From: Palleronia marisminoris | GTDB lineage: Bacteria > Pseudomonadota > Alphaproteobacteria > Rhodobacterales > Rhodobacteraceae | Reading direction: 5' to 3' | Assembly (NCBI RefSeq): GCF_900172315.1 | Contig: NZ_FWFV01000010.1 | Span: forward strand, 1-64,000 | Length of the DNA stretch: 64,000 bases | Part shown: in pieces, positions 52,181 through 64,000 of the stretch | Layout of the letters: each line of letters starts with the position of its first letter | Numbering within the stretch: the first letter of the stretch is position 1 | Program-made: the position numbers and the translations under genes | Notes under the pieces: model-generated | Told to the model about the DNA's origin: nothing | Database searches by the model: none | What the model saw: only the letters and a program-made list of their open reading frames with translations

Positions 52181-54544
52181 CTACCCCCGTTCGAAAACCA
52201 GCCCCATGCTGTCGCGCAGCACGATCGGCCCCGAGATGTACTCTTCCCCGATGCCGGGCGTGCGCAGCACACAGCGCCAGCCGCTGCCCTTCAGCCCCGG
52301 GATCGGCAGGCGCAGCGGGTCGAACTCGTCGGTCGCGCCGCCTTCCATGTGGGTGATCGTGAACACCTCCGTCTCGGGCCCCTTTCGATAGCTGGTGAAG
52401 ACGGTGCGCCCGTCCACCGGCTGCAGGTAGTCAAAATAGTCCTCCGGCCCAAGATTTCCCCTGAGCCAGGGATTCGCGCGACGATAATTCCGCAAGTCCA
52501 GCATGAAGCGCGTCTGCGCCGGGTTAACGTGCGACTGCGAATGGGCGACATTGCAGTAGTCGTGCATGTCGTCCATCCAGGCCCGCGCGATCTCCTTCAG
52601 GTCGTCGACCGTGAACACGCCCGGCCCCGCAAGCGGCGGCTCGACCCCGTTCAGCAGCTTCGCGATGTGGTCGAGGTCGTATTCCGTGACCTCGACCAGC
52701 GCCGGCAGGAACTCGAAGAAGCGGCGCAATTCCTCGCGCGTCTCGAAGCCCAGCTCCTTCAGCCGCTCGAAATTGCCGGGGACCGAGTACTGGTAGTCGT
52801 CGACCTGCCATTTCAGGCTGATCGCCTCTTCGGCCACGACCTTCACGCCGTACTTGTCGTCCTGGTTGCGGATGAACCCCCAGTTGGCGCGCGCAGTGGC
52901 GTTCAGGAAGTCCATCGGAACGCCCGGGAACGCCGCGTAGGTCAGCATCGAAACGGCCGGGTTGTCGTAGGCCTTCTCGAGGATCTCCATCCGGGTGTCG
53001 CCCAGCCGCGTGTTGATGTTGAGCTTGGGGTTCACCTGCGTGCCCCGGCGCAGCGTGTCGTGGTTCGCGGTCCCGCTGATCCAGTTCGAGCCGCTGTGCA
53101 GCATCTCCTTGATGCGCCACCATTTCGACAGCCAGTAGCCGTAGATGAAGGGCGTGTTATGGGCAAAGGTCAGCGGCCCCCACTGGAACACGTCGTCGTC
53201 CATGTGCTGCTCGATCACGGCGCGATAGGACGAGCTCAGCTCCCAATCCTCCTGAGGCCAGGGGCGGCCGTCCTCGAACACGAACCAGGGGCGATAGTCG
53301 GTGCCCGCCACGTTCTGCACGATGTCCGACATCAGGTTCAGGTACTCGTCGTCATGCTTGAGCTCCTGCGCCTGCGGATCCCACCATTTGAAATCCTGCG
53401 CGCCGTCGACCCGCACGCCGTCCGCACCGTAATCCACCTTGCGGCGCTGCAACTCCAGAAGGATCGCGCGCACGGCCGGGTTCTTGTAGGCTAGGTTCTG
53501 GCCGTACATGTTCGGCCCGCCGAAATAGTGGTTGTTCAGCGCGTCGAGGCCCTGATTGTCCGAGTGGCCGAAAACCACGTCGAAGACGAGCATCTTGGGC
53601 TTGTTCGGGAAGTTGTGCAGCGCCGCAGCCAGATCGGCCAACTCGTCGGGCCGTCCGGTCTCCAGAAGCACCGGGTTCACCGTTGCCATGCCCGAGATCA
53701 CAACGTCGTAGCCCCAGTTGGTCGTATCGGGGCGGATCAGTTCGACCTCGACCGAACCGTCTTCGAGCGGGTTCTCCTGCCAGAAGTCCGGGCCGGTCTC
53801 GTAGACGGTCGTGGGCTCGACCGGCAGAAGCTGCACCGCGTCATAGCCAAGGTAGATCTCGTCCATCGGGTCGGTGGGCAGATCTCCCTTCAGCCGCTCG
53901 GACAGGCGTTCGAACTGGCGGGTCAAGGAGGCAATCGTACCGCCCGCCGTCGCGGTGGGAATGTGGATCTGAAGGATGTTCGTCGGAGGTCCGAACTTGT
54001 GGGGCGCCTCGCCCCTCAGCCCGGCCCAGTAGTCCTTGTCCTTCCGCTCGGCCTGGAGCCGATGCATGTCGTAAAGCTCGGCCGGGGCGAAGGCCCCGAA
54101 GGGCAGCGAGGCTGCCAGCGGGTCCAGGATACGGTGCCATTCATCGTACTGGTCGCGCCAGACGAGCGCATAGAAGTCGCCGAGTCCGTCGCGCGTGCCG
54201 GCCCGGACCCCCGTCGCCGCGGCAAAGGTATGCGCCTCGTATCGGGCCACGGGCAGGTAAACCCGGTCGAAGGGGATCGTCTGGTGCGAGCGCGTCAGCT
54301 CCAGCGGCCCCTTCGGCGACAGCACCTCGAGGAAGACGTCCGCATCCGGGATCCGCGCGTCCTGAAGCTCGGGCGTCCAGAAGCCGAAGGTCGCCGTGTC
54401 GCCGTCGATCTGGCCCCCCAGCGTCCTGGCGATGGCCTGGTGCGCCTCGAACGCCGTCTCGGAGGTGTTGAGCCACTTGCGGGACTGTTCGGCCAAAGCC
54501 TGTGCGCGGTCCGTGTCGGCTGTGACGCGGTCTTGGAGGGACAT
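52181..54544 (-). CDS. gghA: GH13-like glycosidase, probable glucosylglycerol hydrolase
   Basis: This 787-residue protein carries GH13-like landmarks: DVVFGHSDNQG (I), GADGVRVDGAQDF (II, candidate nucleophile Asp), WFVFEDGRPW (III, candidate acid Glu) and TANHDTLRRG (IV). Long N- and C-terminal additions and the absence of usual amylase motifs between them fit the glucosylglycerol hydrolase GghA known from cyanobacteria. The name is from memory of the family and is moderately sure. The product glucose would feed glk. It lies 110 bases after pgm, with a strong hairpin in the gap. Confidence 0.6.
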   Translation of the reverse strand: MSLQDRVTADTDRAQALAEQSRKWLNTSETAFEAHQAIARTLGGQIDGDTATFGFWTPELQDARIPDADVFLEVLSPKGPLELTRSHQTIPFDRVYLPVARYEAHTFAAATGVRAGTRDGLGDFYALVWRDQYDEWHRILDPLAASLPFGAFAPAELYDMHRLQAERKDKDYWAGLRGEAPHKFGPPTNILQIHIPTATAGGTIASLTRQFERLSERLKGDLPTDPMDEIYLGYDAVQLLPVEPTTVYETGPDFWQENPLEDGSVEVELIRPDTTNWGYDVVISGMATVNPVLLETGRPDELADLAAALHNFPNKPKMLVFDVVFGHSDNQGLDALNNHYFGGPNMYGQNLAYKNPAVRAILLELQRRKVDYGADGVRVDGAQDFKWWDPQAQELKHDDEYLNLMSDIVQNVAGTDYRPWFVFEDGRPWPQEDWELSSSYRAVIEQHMDDDVFQWGPLTFAHNTPFIYGYWLSKWWRIKEMLHSGSNWISGTANHDTLRRGTQVNPKLNINTRLGDTRMEILEKAYDNPAVSMLTYAAFPGVPMDFLNATARANWGFIRNQDDKYGVKVVAEEAISLKWQVDDYQYSVPGNFERLKELGFETREELRRFFEFLPALVEVTEYDLDHIAKLLNGVEPPLAGPGVFTVDDLKEIARAWMDDMHDYCNVAHSQSHVNPAQTRFMLDLRNYRRANPWLRGNLGPEDYFDYLQPVDGRTVFTSYRKGPETEVFTITHMEGGATDEFDPLRLPIPGLKGSGWRCVLRTPGIGEEYISGPIVLRDSMGLVFERG

Positions 54545-54598
54545 GGAATTCCTTTCTCGATCGGTCGCGGCGCGTGGCCTTTGAACCCTAGAATGGAG

Positions 54599-54630
54599 CG
54601 CGCCCGCGCATGATCAAATGCGCGGGCGCG
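54599..54630. promoter_or_regulatory. Strong hairpin between pgm and the gghA-like gene
   Basis: Perfect 13-base arms (54599-54611 and 54618-54630, CGCGCCCGCGCAT and its complement) enclose a 6-base loop. There is no T-run on either side. It lies 25 bases past the pgm stop. It may slow or stop transcription or protect the upstream mRNA, giving lower expression of the last two genes. Confidence 0.5.
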
Positions 54631-54654
54631 TCTGTTCCCCGGGCACCGCCTGGT

Positions 54655-58150
<3,496 letters not shown>

Positions 58151-58154
<4 letters not shown>

Positions 58155-60235
58155 GCCGCGTCTCCCCATTGCAGGAACACCGCCACGCTGTCGGCGGGGA
58201 TCGTCACGACCCCCGTCACCAGTTCGCCCACCGCGACGCTGTTGGAGGTGTCGATCTGCCAGTCCCACGACAGCCCTTTGGGCAGATCGGGCAAGCTCCA
58301 GTCCCGGGCCTTGCCCTTGTTGAAGACCGCGAAGATGGCCTCTTCGGTTTCGCCGTAGTCGGGCGTTTCGGCGGCCATCCGCAGTTCCATCGACAGCGAG
58401 TCGAAGCTGGGGTCGTCCCAGTCCTCCTGCCGCATCGGCGTGCCGTCGGGGCGCCACCAGAAGATATCCTCGCGCCCGTCGAGGCTGCGCTCCTGCGAGT
58501 GCAGGAAAAGCTTCTGCCGCAGCAACGGGTGGTCCTTGCGGAACCGGATCATGTCGCGGGTGAACTCGTGGAACTCGTGGTCCATGTCGTCCCAGTCGAT
58601 CCAGCTGATCTCGTTGTCTTGGCAATAGGCGTTGTTGTTGCCGTTCTGGCTGTTGCCCATTTCATCGCCCGCCAGGATCATCGGCGTGCCCTGGCTCAGC
58701 ATCAAGGTGGCCATCATGTTGCGCTTGCGACGGGCGCGCGCCTCGAGCACGCCGGGCTTTTCGGTCGGCCCCTCGACGCCCAGGTTGTCCGAGAAGTTCT
58801 CGCCATGGCCGTCCTTGCCATCCTCGCCATTGTCGTCGTTGTGCTTGTCGGCGTAGCTGACCACGTCGTGCAGCGTGAAACCGTCATGGGCGGTCAGCAG
58901 GTTCACGCTGGTCGTCGCGGGGCGGCCCGAATGGTCGAATTGCAGCGCCGAGCCGGTCAGTCGATCCGCAAGGCCCGGAACAGAACCCTTGTCGCCCTGC
59001 CAGAACATCCGCACCCGGTCGCGGAACTTGTCGTTCCATTCGAGGAAGGGCGGCGGAAAGGCCCCGAGCTGATAGCCGCCGGGGCCGATGTCCCACGGCT
59101 CGGCGATGAGCTTGACCTGCCCCAGCACCGGATCCTGCCGCACGGCGTCGAAGAACGCGGCGCCCTGGTCGAAGCCCCCTTCGTTCACCCGACCCAGAGT
59201 CGAGCACAAATCGAACCTGAACCCATCCACATGCATCACTTCAACCCAGTATCTGAGTGAATCCATGATCATTCGCAGGACCATGGGGTGGTCCACGTTC
59301 ACCGTGTTCCCGCAGCCCGTGTCATTGACGTAGTACCGCTTGTCGTCGGGCATCAGCCGGTAGTAGGCGGCGTTGTCGAGGCCGCGGAAGGACAGGGTCG
59401 GGCCAAGCTCGTTCCCCTCGCAGGTGTGGTTGTAGACCACGTCCAGGATCACCTCGATCCCCGCACCGTGCAGGCGCGCCACCATCTGCTGGAACTCGGC
59501 GATCTGCCCGCGGGCCAGGTATTTCGGCTCGGGGGCGAAGAAGCCCAGCGTCTGGTAGCCCCAGTAGTTGGTCAGGCCCTTTTCGTGCAGGAAGCTGTCG
59601 GTCAGGAAGGCCTGCACCGGCAGAAGCTCGACCGCCGTGATCCCCAGGTCGGTGAGATAATCGAGCATCGGGTCGCTCGCGAGGCCCAGGAACGTGCCGG
59701 GATAGCGCGCATCGTGGCACAGCGCGGTGACGCCCTTCACATGCGCTTCATAGATGATCGACTGGCTGACCGAGGTCTGGGGCGGCAGGTCGCGCCCCCA
59801 CGAGAAGGCCGGATCCTCGACCACCGAGCGCGGCATGTAGGGCGCGCTGTCGCGGGGATCGGGGGTGAGGTCGTCCTTGCCCACCGTGTAGCCCATCAGC
59901 GCGTCGTTCCATTCGGGATGGCCCGTCAGACGCTTGGCATAGGGGTCCATCAACAGCTTGGCGGGGTTGAAGCGGTGCCCCTCGCGCGGGCGATATGGGC
60001 CATGCGCGCGGTAGCCGTACAGCGTGCCGGGCGTAAGGCCCGAGATGTAGCCGTGCCAGACGTCGCCGTCGCGCTCGGGCAGGTCGATGCGTATTTCCGC
60101 GCCCGCTTCGTTGAAGAGGCACAGCTCCATGCGCTCGGCATTTTGCGAGAAGACGGCGAAATTCACGCCGTCGCCGTCGAAGGTCGCGCCGAGCGGAGCG
60201 GCGCGCCCCGCGGCGATCGAAATGATGTTTGGCAT
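58151..60235 (-). CDS. glgX: Glycogen debranching enzyme GlgX
   Basis: This 694-residue isoamylase-type debranching enzyme removes short branches after phosphorylase. It has an N-terminal CBM48 (PLGATFDGDGVNFAVFSQNA) and the GH13 catalytic core with VILDVVYNHTCEGNE, DGFRFDLCSTLGR (nucleophile), VKLIAEPWDIGPGGY (acid) and LLTAHDGFTLHDVVSY. Its ATG at 60235 overlaps the glgA stop, and its stop overlaps malQ. It is shorter than maize-type isoamylases and fits GlgX. Confidence 0.95.
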
Positions 60236-61656
60236 CAGCTAGGAACGAGATCCCTGTAAAGGTCAGCATACTGGCCGGCAGACACGTCCCACCCGACGGG
60301 ATGACGCATCGCGGTGCGCGCCATGCGGGACCAGGTCTCCGGCGTTGCGTGAAGCTCTACCATGCGGGTGAGGGCAAGGGACAGGGCCTCGACGCTGTCG
60401 GGTCCGTGAACGATGCCGGTCGCCACGCCCGCGCGCAGGGCCGCGTCGTTAGCGTCGATCACCGTATCGGCCAGACCGCCCACGCGGGCGACCACCGGAA
60501 TCGCGCCATAGCGCAGGCCGTAAAGCTGCGTCAGCCCGCAGGGCTCGAACCTCGAGGGGACCAGCACCGCCTCGCCCCCCGCCATCATCCGGTGCGACAG
60601 GTCCTCGTCATAGCCGATACGCACGGCGACGCCGTCGTGCCGTTCGGCGGCCTCGCGCCAGGCGCTCTCCAGCGCCCGGTCGCCCGAGCCCAGAAGCGCA
60701 AGCTGCCCGCCTGCCGCAAGGTAGTCGGGCAGCGCCTCGATCAGCAAGTCGAGGCCCTTCTGCGCGCTCAGCCGCGAGATGACGACGGCCAGCGGGCCGT
60801 TCGACGCAGGCAGGCCCATCTCATCGCGCAGGGCCCGAACGGCAGCGGTCTTGCCGCGGAAGCTGCGGAACCGCGTGATCGCGGGGTCGGTCGCGGGGTT
60901 CCACGTCTGGGTGTCGATGCCGTTCAGGATCCCGGTCAGATCGCCGCTCCGGGCCGAGATCAGGCCCTCGAACCCCATTCCGAACGCCGGGGTGGTCAGT
61001 TCGCGCGCATAGCGGGGCGAGACGGTGGTGATCCGGTCGCACCACACAAGCCCGGCCTTGAGGAAGGACACCCTCCCCCAGAACTCGTAGCCTTCGACAT
61101 GGAAATCGGCCGGGTCGAGCCCCAGCCGATCGATCTGCGAGGGCTCGACCATGCCGGCGAAGGCGATGTTGTGAATCGTCATCACCGAAGGGACGCCCGT
61201 TCCGCTCTTCTTGAGGAAATACGGCAGCAAGCCGGCCTGCCAATCGTGACCATGGGCGATGTCGGGCTGCCAGTCGGTCGCCCCGCAGCAGATCTCGGCG
61301 CCGGCCCTGCACAGCGCGGCGAAGCGCTCGGCATTGTCGGTCCAGTCGACGCCATCCGCGTCGAGGTAGATGCCACCCGAGCGATCATAGAGATGCGCGG
61401 CCTCGAGCACGTAAAGCCGCAGCCCCGCCGCCTCGGCTTCGATCAGCCGCGCAGGGCCACCGTAGAGATCGTCCCAGGCGTGAACCACGCGCGCCGACCC
61501 CACGGCCTTCATCACCGCCGGGTAGCCCGGCAGAAGGGTCCGCATCTCGACGTCCCGCGCGGCGAGCGCACGGGGCAGAGCGCCGGCCACGTCGGCCAGC
61601 CCCCCGGTCTTGATCAGCGGCGCGCATTCCGACGCGACCGACAGGACGCGTGTCAC
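60235..61656 (-). CDS. glgA: Glycogen synthase (ADP-glucose)
   Basis: This 473-residue GT5 enzyme extends alpha-1,4-glucan from ADP-glucose. The N-terminal [13 protein letters not shown] contains the ADP-glucose-binding KxGGL, and the C-terminal domain has [21 protein letters not shown] (the E-x7-E region). Translation starts at GTG 61656, which overlaps the glgC stop (GTGA); the homologous sequence begins [10 protein letters not shown]. No lesion is seen. Confidence 0.95.
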   Translation of the reverse strand: MTRVLSVASECAPLIKTGGLADVAGALPRALAARDVEMRTLLPGYPAVMKAVGSARVVHAWDDLYGGPARLIEAEAAGLRLYVLEAAHLYDRSGGIYLDADGVDWTDNAERFAALCRAGAEICCGATDWQPDIAHGHDWQAGLLPYFLKKSGTGVPSVMTIHNIAFAGMVEPSQIDRLGLDPADFHVEGYEFWGRVSFLKAGLVWCDRITTVSPRYARELTTPAFGMGFEGLISARSGDLTGILNGIDTQTWNPATDPAITRFRSFRGKTAAVRALRDEMGLPASNGPLAVVISRLSAQKGLDLLIEALPDYLAAGGQLALLGSGDRALESAWREAAERHDGVAVRIGYDEDLSHRMMAGGEAVLVPSRFEPCGLTQLYGLRYGAIPVVARVGGLADTVIDANDAALRAGVATGIVHGPDSVEALSLALTRMVELHATPETWSRMARTAMRHPVGWDVSAGQYADLYRDLVPS

Positions 61657-62915
61657 TGGGCGGCGCTCCAAGCGTCGACCATGCCTTGAGTGATCAGCGT
61701 CACGCCGCCTTTCGACACCTCGAAGAACCTCGCGTCCTCCTTCGGGTCCTCGCCCACGACCATCCCCTCGGGGACGATCACGCGCGCATCCACGACGCAC
61801 TTGCTGAGCTGCGCGTGGCGTCCGATGGTCGCGTGGGGCAGAACGACCGTCTCTTCGAGCTGCGCGTAGCTGTTCGTCCGGACGTTCGTGAACAGAAGCG
61901 AGTTGCGGATCTCGGTGCCCGAGATGATGCAGCCCCCCGCCACCATCGAACTGAGTGCGTGGCCGCGCCGGTTCTCTTCGTCATGGATGAACTTCGCGGG
62001 CGGGGCGACCTCGGAATAGGTCCAGATCGGCCAGTTCTTGTCCCACAGGTCGAGGTCGGGGTCGAAATTGGTCAGGTCGATATTCGCGCGCCAATAGGCG
62101 TCCACCGTGCCGACATCGCGCCAATACGCCTCAGCCGTCGCCTTGTGCTTGACGCAGCTTTCGGTGAAGCGGTGCGCCTGCGCCCGCCCGTTCTTGACGA
62201 TGTAGGGGATGATGTCCCCGCCGAAATCGTGCTTCGACCCCTCGAGCTCCTGGTCGTTCAGCAGAAGCTCGCGCAGATAGGACCACTTGAAGACGTAGAT
62301 GCCCATCGAGGCCAGCGTCTTGTCAGGGTCGCCCGGCATCCCCGGAGGATCGGCCGGCTTTTCCAGGAACGAGGTCACGCGCAACTCCTCGTCCACCGCC
62401 ATGACGCCGAATGCCGAGGCCTCCTCGCGGTCGACCGTCAGGCAGCCGACCGTCACGTCGGCATTGGTCGAGACATGCTCCTCGAGCATCACCTCGTAAT
62501 CCATCTTGTAGATGTGATCGCCGGCAAGGATCAGGATGTATTCGATGCCGTAGCTGTCGATGATCTCGATGTTCTGCGTCACCGCATCGGCGGTGCCAGC
62601 ATACCATTTCTCCTCGTTCACCTGCTGCGACGCCGGCAGGATGTCGAGAAATTCGTTGCGCTCGGCCCGGAAGAAGGACCAGCCGCGCTGGCAATGGCGG
62701 ATCAGCGAGTGGGCCTTGTATTGCGTCGCGATCGCCATCTTGCGGATGCCGGAATTCAGCGCGTTGGACAACGCGAAGTCGACGATCCGCGTCTTGCCGC
62801 CAAAATAGACGGCGGGCTTCACGCGGTTGTTGGTCAGCTGCTTCAGCCGCGACCCACGTCCGCCCGCAAGGACGAACGCCATCGTCTTGGACGAGAGTCT
62901 CTTCTGGCTCTCCAT
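61653..62915 (-). CDS. glgC: Glucose-1-phosphate adenylyltransferase
   Basis: This 420-residue enzyme makes ADP-glucose, the committed and allosterically controlled step of glycogen synthesis. The N-terminal [29 protein letters not shown] is the nucleotide loop, [16 protein letters not shown] the catalytic aspartate region, and [16 protein letters not shown] the glucose-1-phosphate site; a left-handed beta-helix follows. It lies 21 bases after glgB. Confidence 0.96.
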   Translation of the reverse strand: MESQKRLSSKTMAFVLAGGRGSRLKQLTNNRVKPAVYFGGKTRIVDFALSNALNSGIRKMAIATQYKAHSLIRHCQRGWSFFRAERNEFLDILPASQQVNEEKWYAGTADAVTQNIEIIDSYGIEYILILAGDHIYKMDYEVMLEEHVSTNADVTVGCLTVDREEASAFGVMAVDEELRVTSFLEKPADPPGMPGDPDKTLASMGIYVFKWSYLRELLLNDQELEGSKHDFGGDIIPYIVKNGRAQAHRFTESCVKHKATAEAYWRDVGTVDAYWRANIDLTNFDPDLDLWDKNWPIWTYSEVAPPAKFIHDEENRRGHALSSMVAGGCIISGTEIRNSLLFTNVRTNSYAQLEETVVLPHATIGRHAQLSKCVVDARVIVPEGMVVGEDPKEDARFFEVSKGGVTLITQGMVDAWSAAQ

Positions 62916-62936
62916 CTCATTCCCCCCGGGCTTGGC

Positions 62937-64000
62937 TCAGCCCTCTTTCACGAAAATCACCGTCGAAAGCGGTGGCAGATAGACGGTCGCCTGCGCCGCC
63001 TGACCGTTCAGGCCTTCTCCGACGGCATCCACGCCGCCCATGTTGCCGCGACCCTCGCCGCCGTAAATCTCGGCATCCGAACAGAAAGCCTCGCGCCACC
63101 GCCCCTCTTGCGGAATCCCCAGCGCGTAGTTCCGCTCGACCGGCGTGAAGTTGCAGACCACGACGACCTCGGGGTCCGACCCGCCCGAGCGGCGGATCCA
63201 GGCATAGACCGAGTTCGTGTCGTCATTCGCCTCGATCCACTGGAAGCCCGCCGGGTCGCAATCCAGCGCATGAAGCGCGGGCTCGGCCCGGTAGAGCGTG
63301 TTCAGATCGCGGACCATCCGCTGCATCCCCTTGTGGCGCGGGTCGGACAGCACGCCCCAGGACAGCTGCGAGTTGTGGTTCCACTCGGACGGCTGGGCGA
63401 ACTCGCAGCCCATGAAGAGAAGCTTCTTGCCCGGATGAGCCCACATGAACCCGTAATAGGCGCGCAGATTGGCGAATTTCTCGTCCTCGCGCCCCGGCAT
63501 CTTGCCCAGCATCGAGCCCTTGCCGTGCACCACCTCGTCATGGCTGATCGGCAGGATGAAATTCTCGCTGAACGCGTAGTGCAGACCGAACGTCATCAGG
63601 TGGTGATCGTGTTTGCGATAGATGGGGTCCTTTTCCATGTACCGCAGGGTGTCGTTCATCCACCCCATGTTCCACTTGTAGCCGAAACCGAGGCCCCCCT
63701 CGTCGACGGGGCGGCTGACCATCGGGAACGACGTGGATTCCTCGGCGATCGTCATGATGCCGGGATTGTTCGACGTGGCGGCGACGTTGGCGCTCTTGAT
63801 GAAGTCGATGGCCTCGAGGTTCTCGCGGCCGCCATGCTTGTTCGGGACCCACTCGCCCTCTTTGCGCGAATAGTCGCGGTAGAGCATCGAGGCCACGGCA
63901 TCCACGCGCAGACCGTCGACGTGGTATTCCTCGATCCAGTAGAGCGCGTTCGAGGTCAGGAAGTTCTTCACCTCGGTGCGGCCGTAATTGTAGATCAGCG
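62937..64000 (-). CDS. glgB: 1,4-alpha-glucan branching enzyme, C-terminal part (runs off the window)
   Basis: The last 354 codons of a GH13 branching enzyme, which makes alpha-1,6 branches. Visible motifs are [20 protein letters not shown] (region II, nucleophile Asp), [14 protein letters not shown] (III, acid Glu), [17 protein letters not shown] (IV) and the C-terminal beta-sandwich. The reading frame is open to the window edge; the N-terminal CBM48 half lies outside. It is probably the first gene visible of the glgBCAX-malQ-pgm operon. Confidence 0.95.
   Translation of the reverse strand, partial: LIYNYGRTEVKNFLTSNALYWIEEYHVDGLRVDAVASMLYRDYSRKEGEWVPNKHGGRENLEAIDFIKSANVAATSNNPGIMTIAEESTSFPMVSRPVDEGGLGFGYKWNMGWMNDTLRYMEKDPIYRKHDHHLMTFGLHYAFSENFILPISHDEVVHGKGSMLGKMPGREDEKFANLRAYYGFMWAHPGKKLLFMGCEFAQPSEWNHNSQLSWGVLSDPRHKGMQRMVRDLNTLYRAEPALHALDCDPAGFQWIEANDDTNSVYAWIRRSGGSDPEVVVVCNFTPVERNYALGIPQEGRWREAFCSDAEIYGGEGRGNMGGVDAVGEGLNGQAAQATVYLPPLSTVIFVKEG

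Noticed and set aside
50695-52356. 553-codon plus-strand frame opposite the FMN-binding protein gene
   Set aside because: Antisense shadow of a well-recognised gene, Arg/Asp/His-rich and without motifs.

Overview
The window is GC-rich DNA from an alphaproteobacterium, most likely a member of the Rhodobacteraceae (Rhodobacterales). This is inferred from gene content: a cysK-trgB-trgA tellurite-resistance cluster of the Rhodobacter type, an aglEFGAK alpha-glucoside operon, a glgBCAX-malQ-pgm glycogen cluster, a CIRCE-controlled groESL, and a P4-type integrase beside tRNA-Ser(GGA). No rRNA or CRISPR array was seen.

Positions 1-5,500 are a decaying toxic-metal region. An IS3-family element cuts into a nuclease-like gene. 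It is followed by arsR-acr3-arsC-arsH, where arsC has an apparent frameshift near its 3' end, and by a padR regulator with a chromate transporter gene carrying a frameshift and an internal stop. Positions 5,500-20,500 are a mosaic of single genes: an AAC(3)-type acetyltransferase, a Tat-exported metallo-hydrolase, a cysteine hydrolase with a divergent GlxA-type regulator, a response regulator/histidine kinase pair, a PHB-depolymerase-like esterase, a phospholipase D-like enzyme, a LysR regulator, and an MFS gene and a methyltransferase gene that have both lost their 3' ends at one shared junction. Three copies of a short intergenic repeat lie here.

Positions 20,785-22,833 hold groESL with its CIRCE operator. 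Positions 22,880-25,730 are a pile of insertion-sequence remnants (IS630-like, IS1182-like, IS3-like). The IS3 transposase gene is broken by two similar palindrome-bearing insertions of about 40 bases and by a nonsense codon. From about 25,900 to 32,146 lies a small integrative element next to tRNA-Ser. It has an integrase, an unknown 301-aa protein translationally coupled to it, an excisionase-like protein, several small overlapping genes, and AT-rich cargo flanked by two diverged copies of a small Cys/His-rich gene.

From 32,300 to the end the DNA looks like stable chromosome: cysK-trgB-trgA, an L,D-transpeptidase, a photolyase, a BCCT transporter, and then about 22 kb of carbohydrate metabolism. 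The agl genes import and hydrolyse alpha-glucosides. A divergent GH1 glucosidase-glucokinase pair makes glucose 6-phosphate. Phosphoglucomutase and GlgC/A/B turn this into glycogen, and GlgX and MalQ break glycogen down. A GH13-like protein resembling glucosylglycerol hydrolase and an FMN-binding glutamate-synthase-like membrane protein end the glycogen operon, suggesting a link between compatible-solute recycling and glucan storage.
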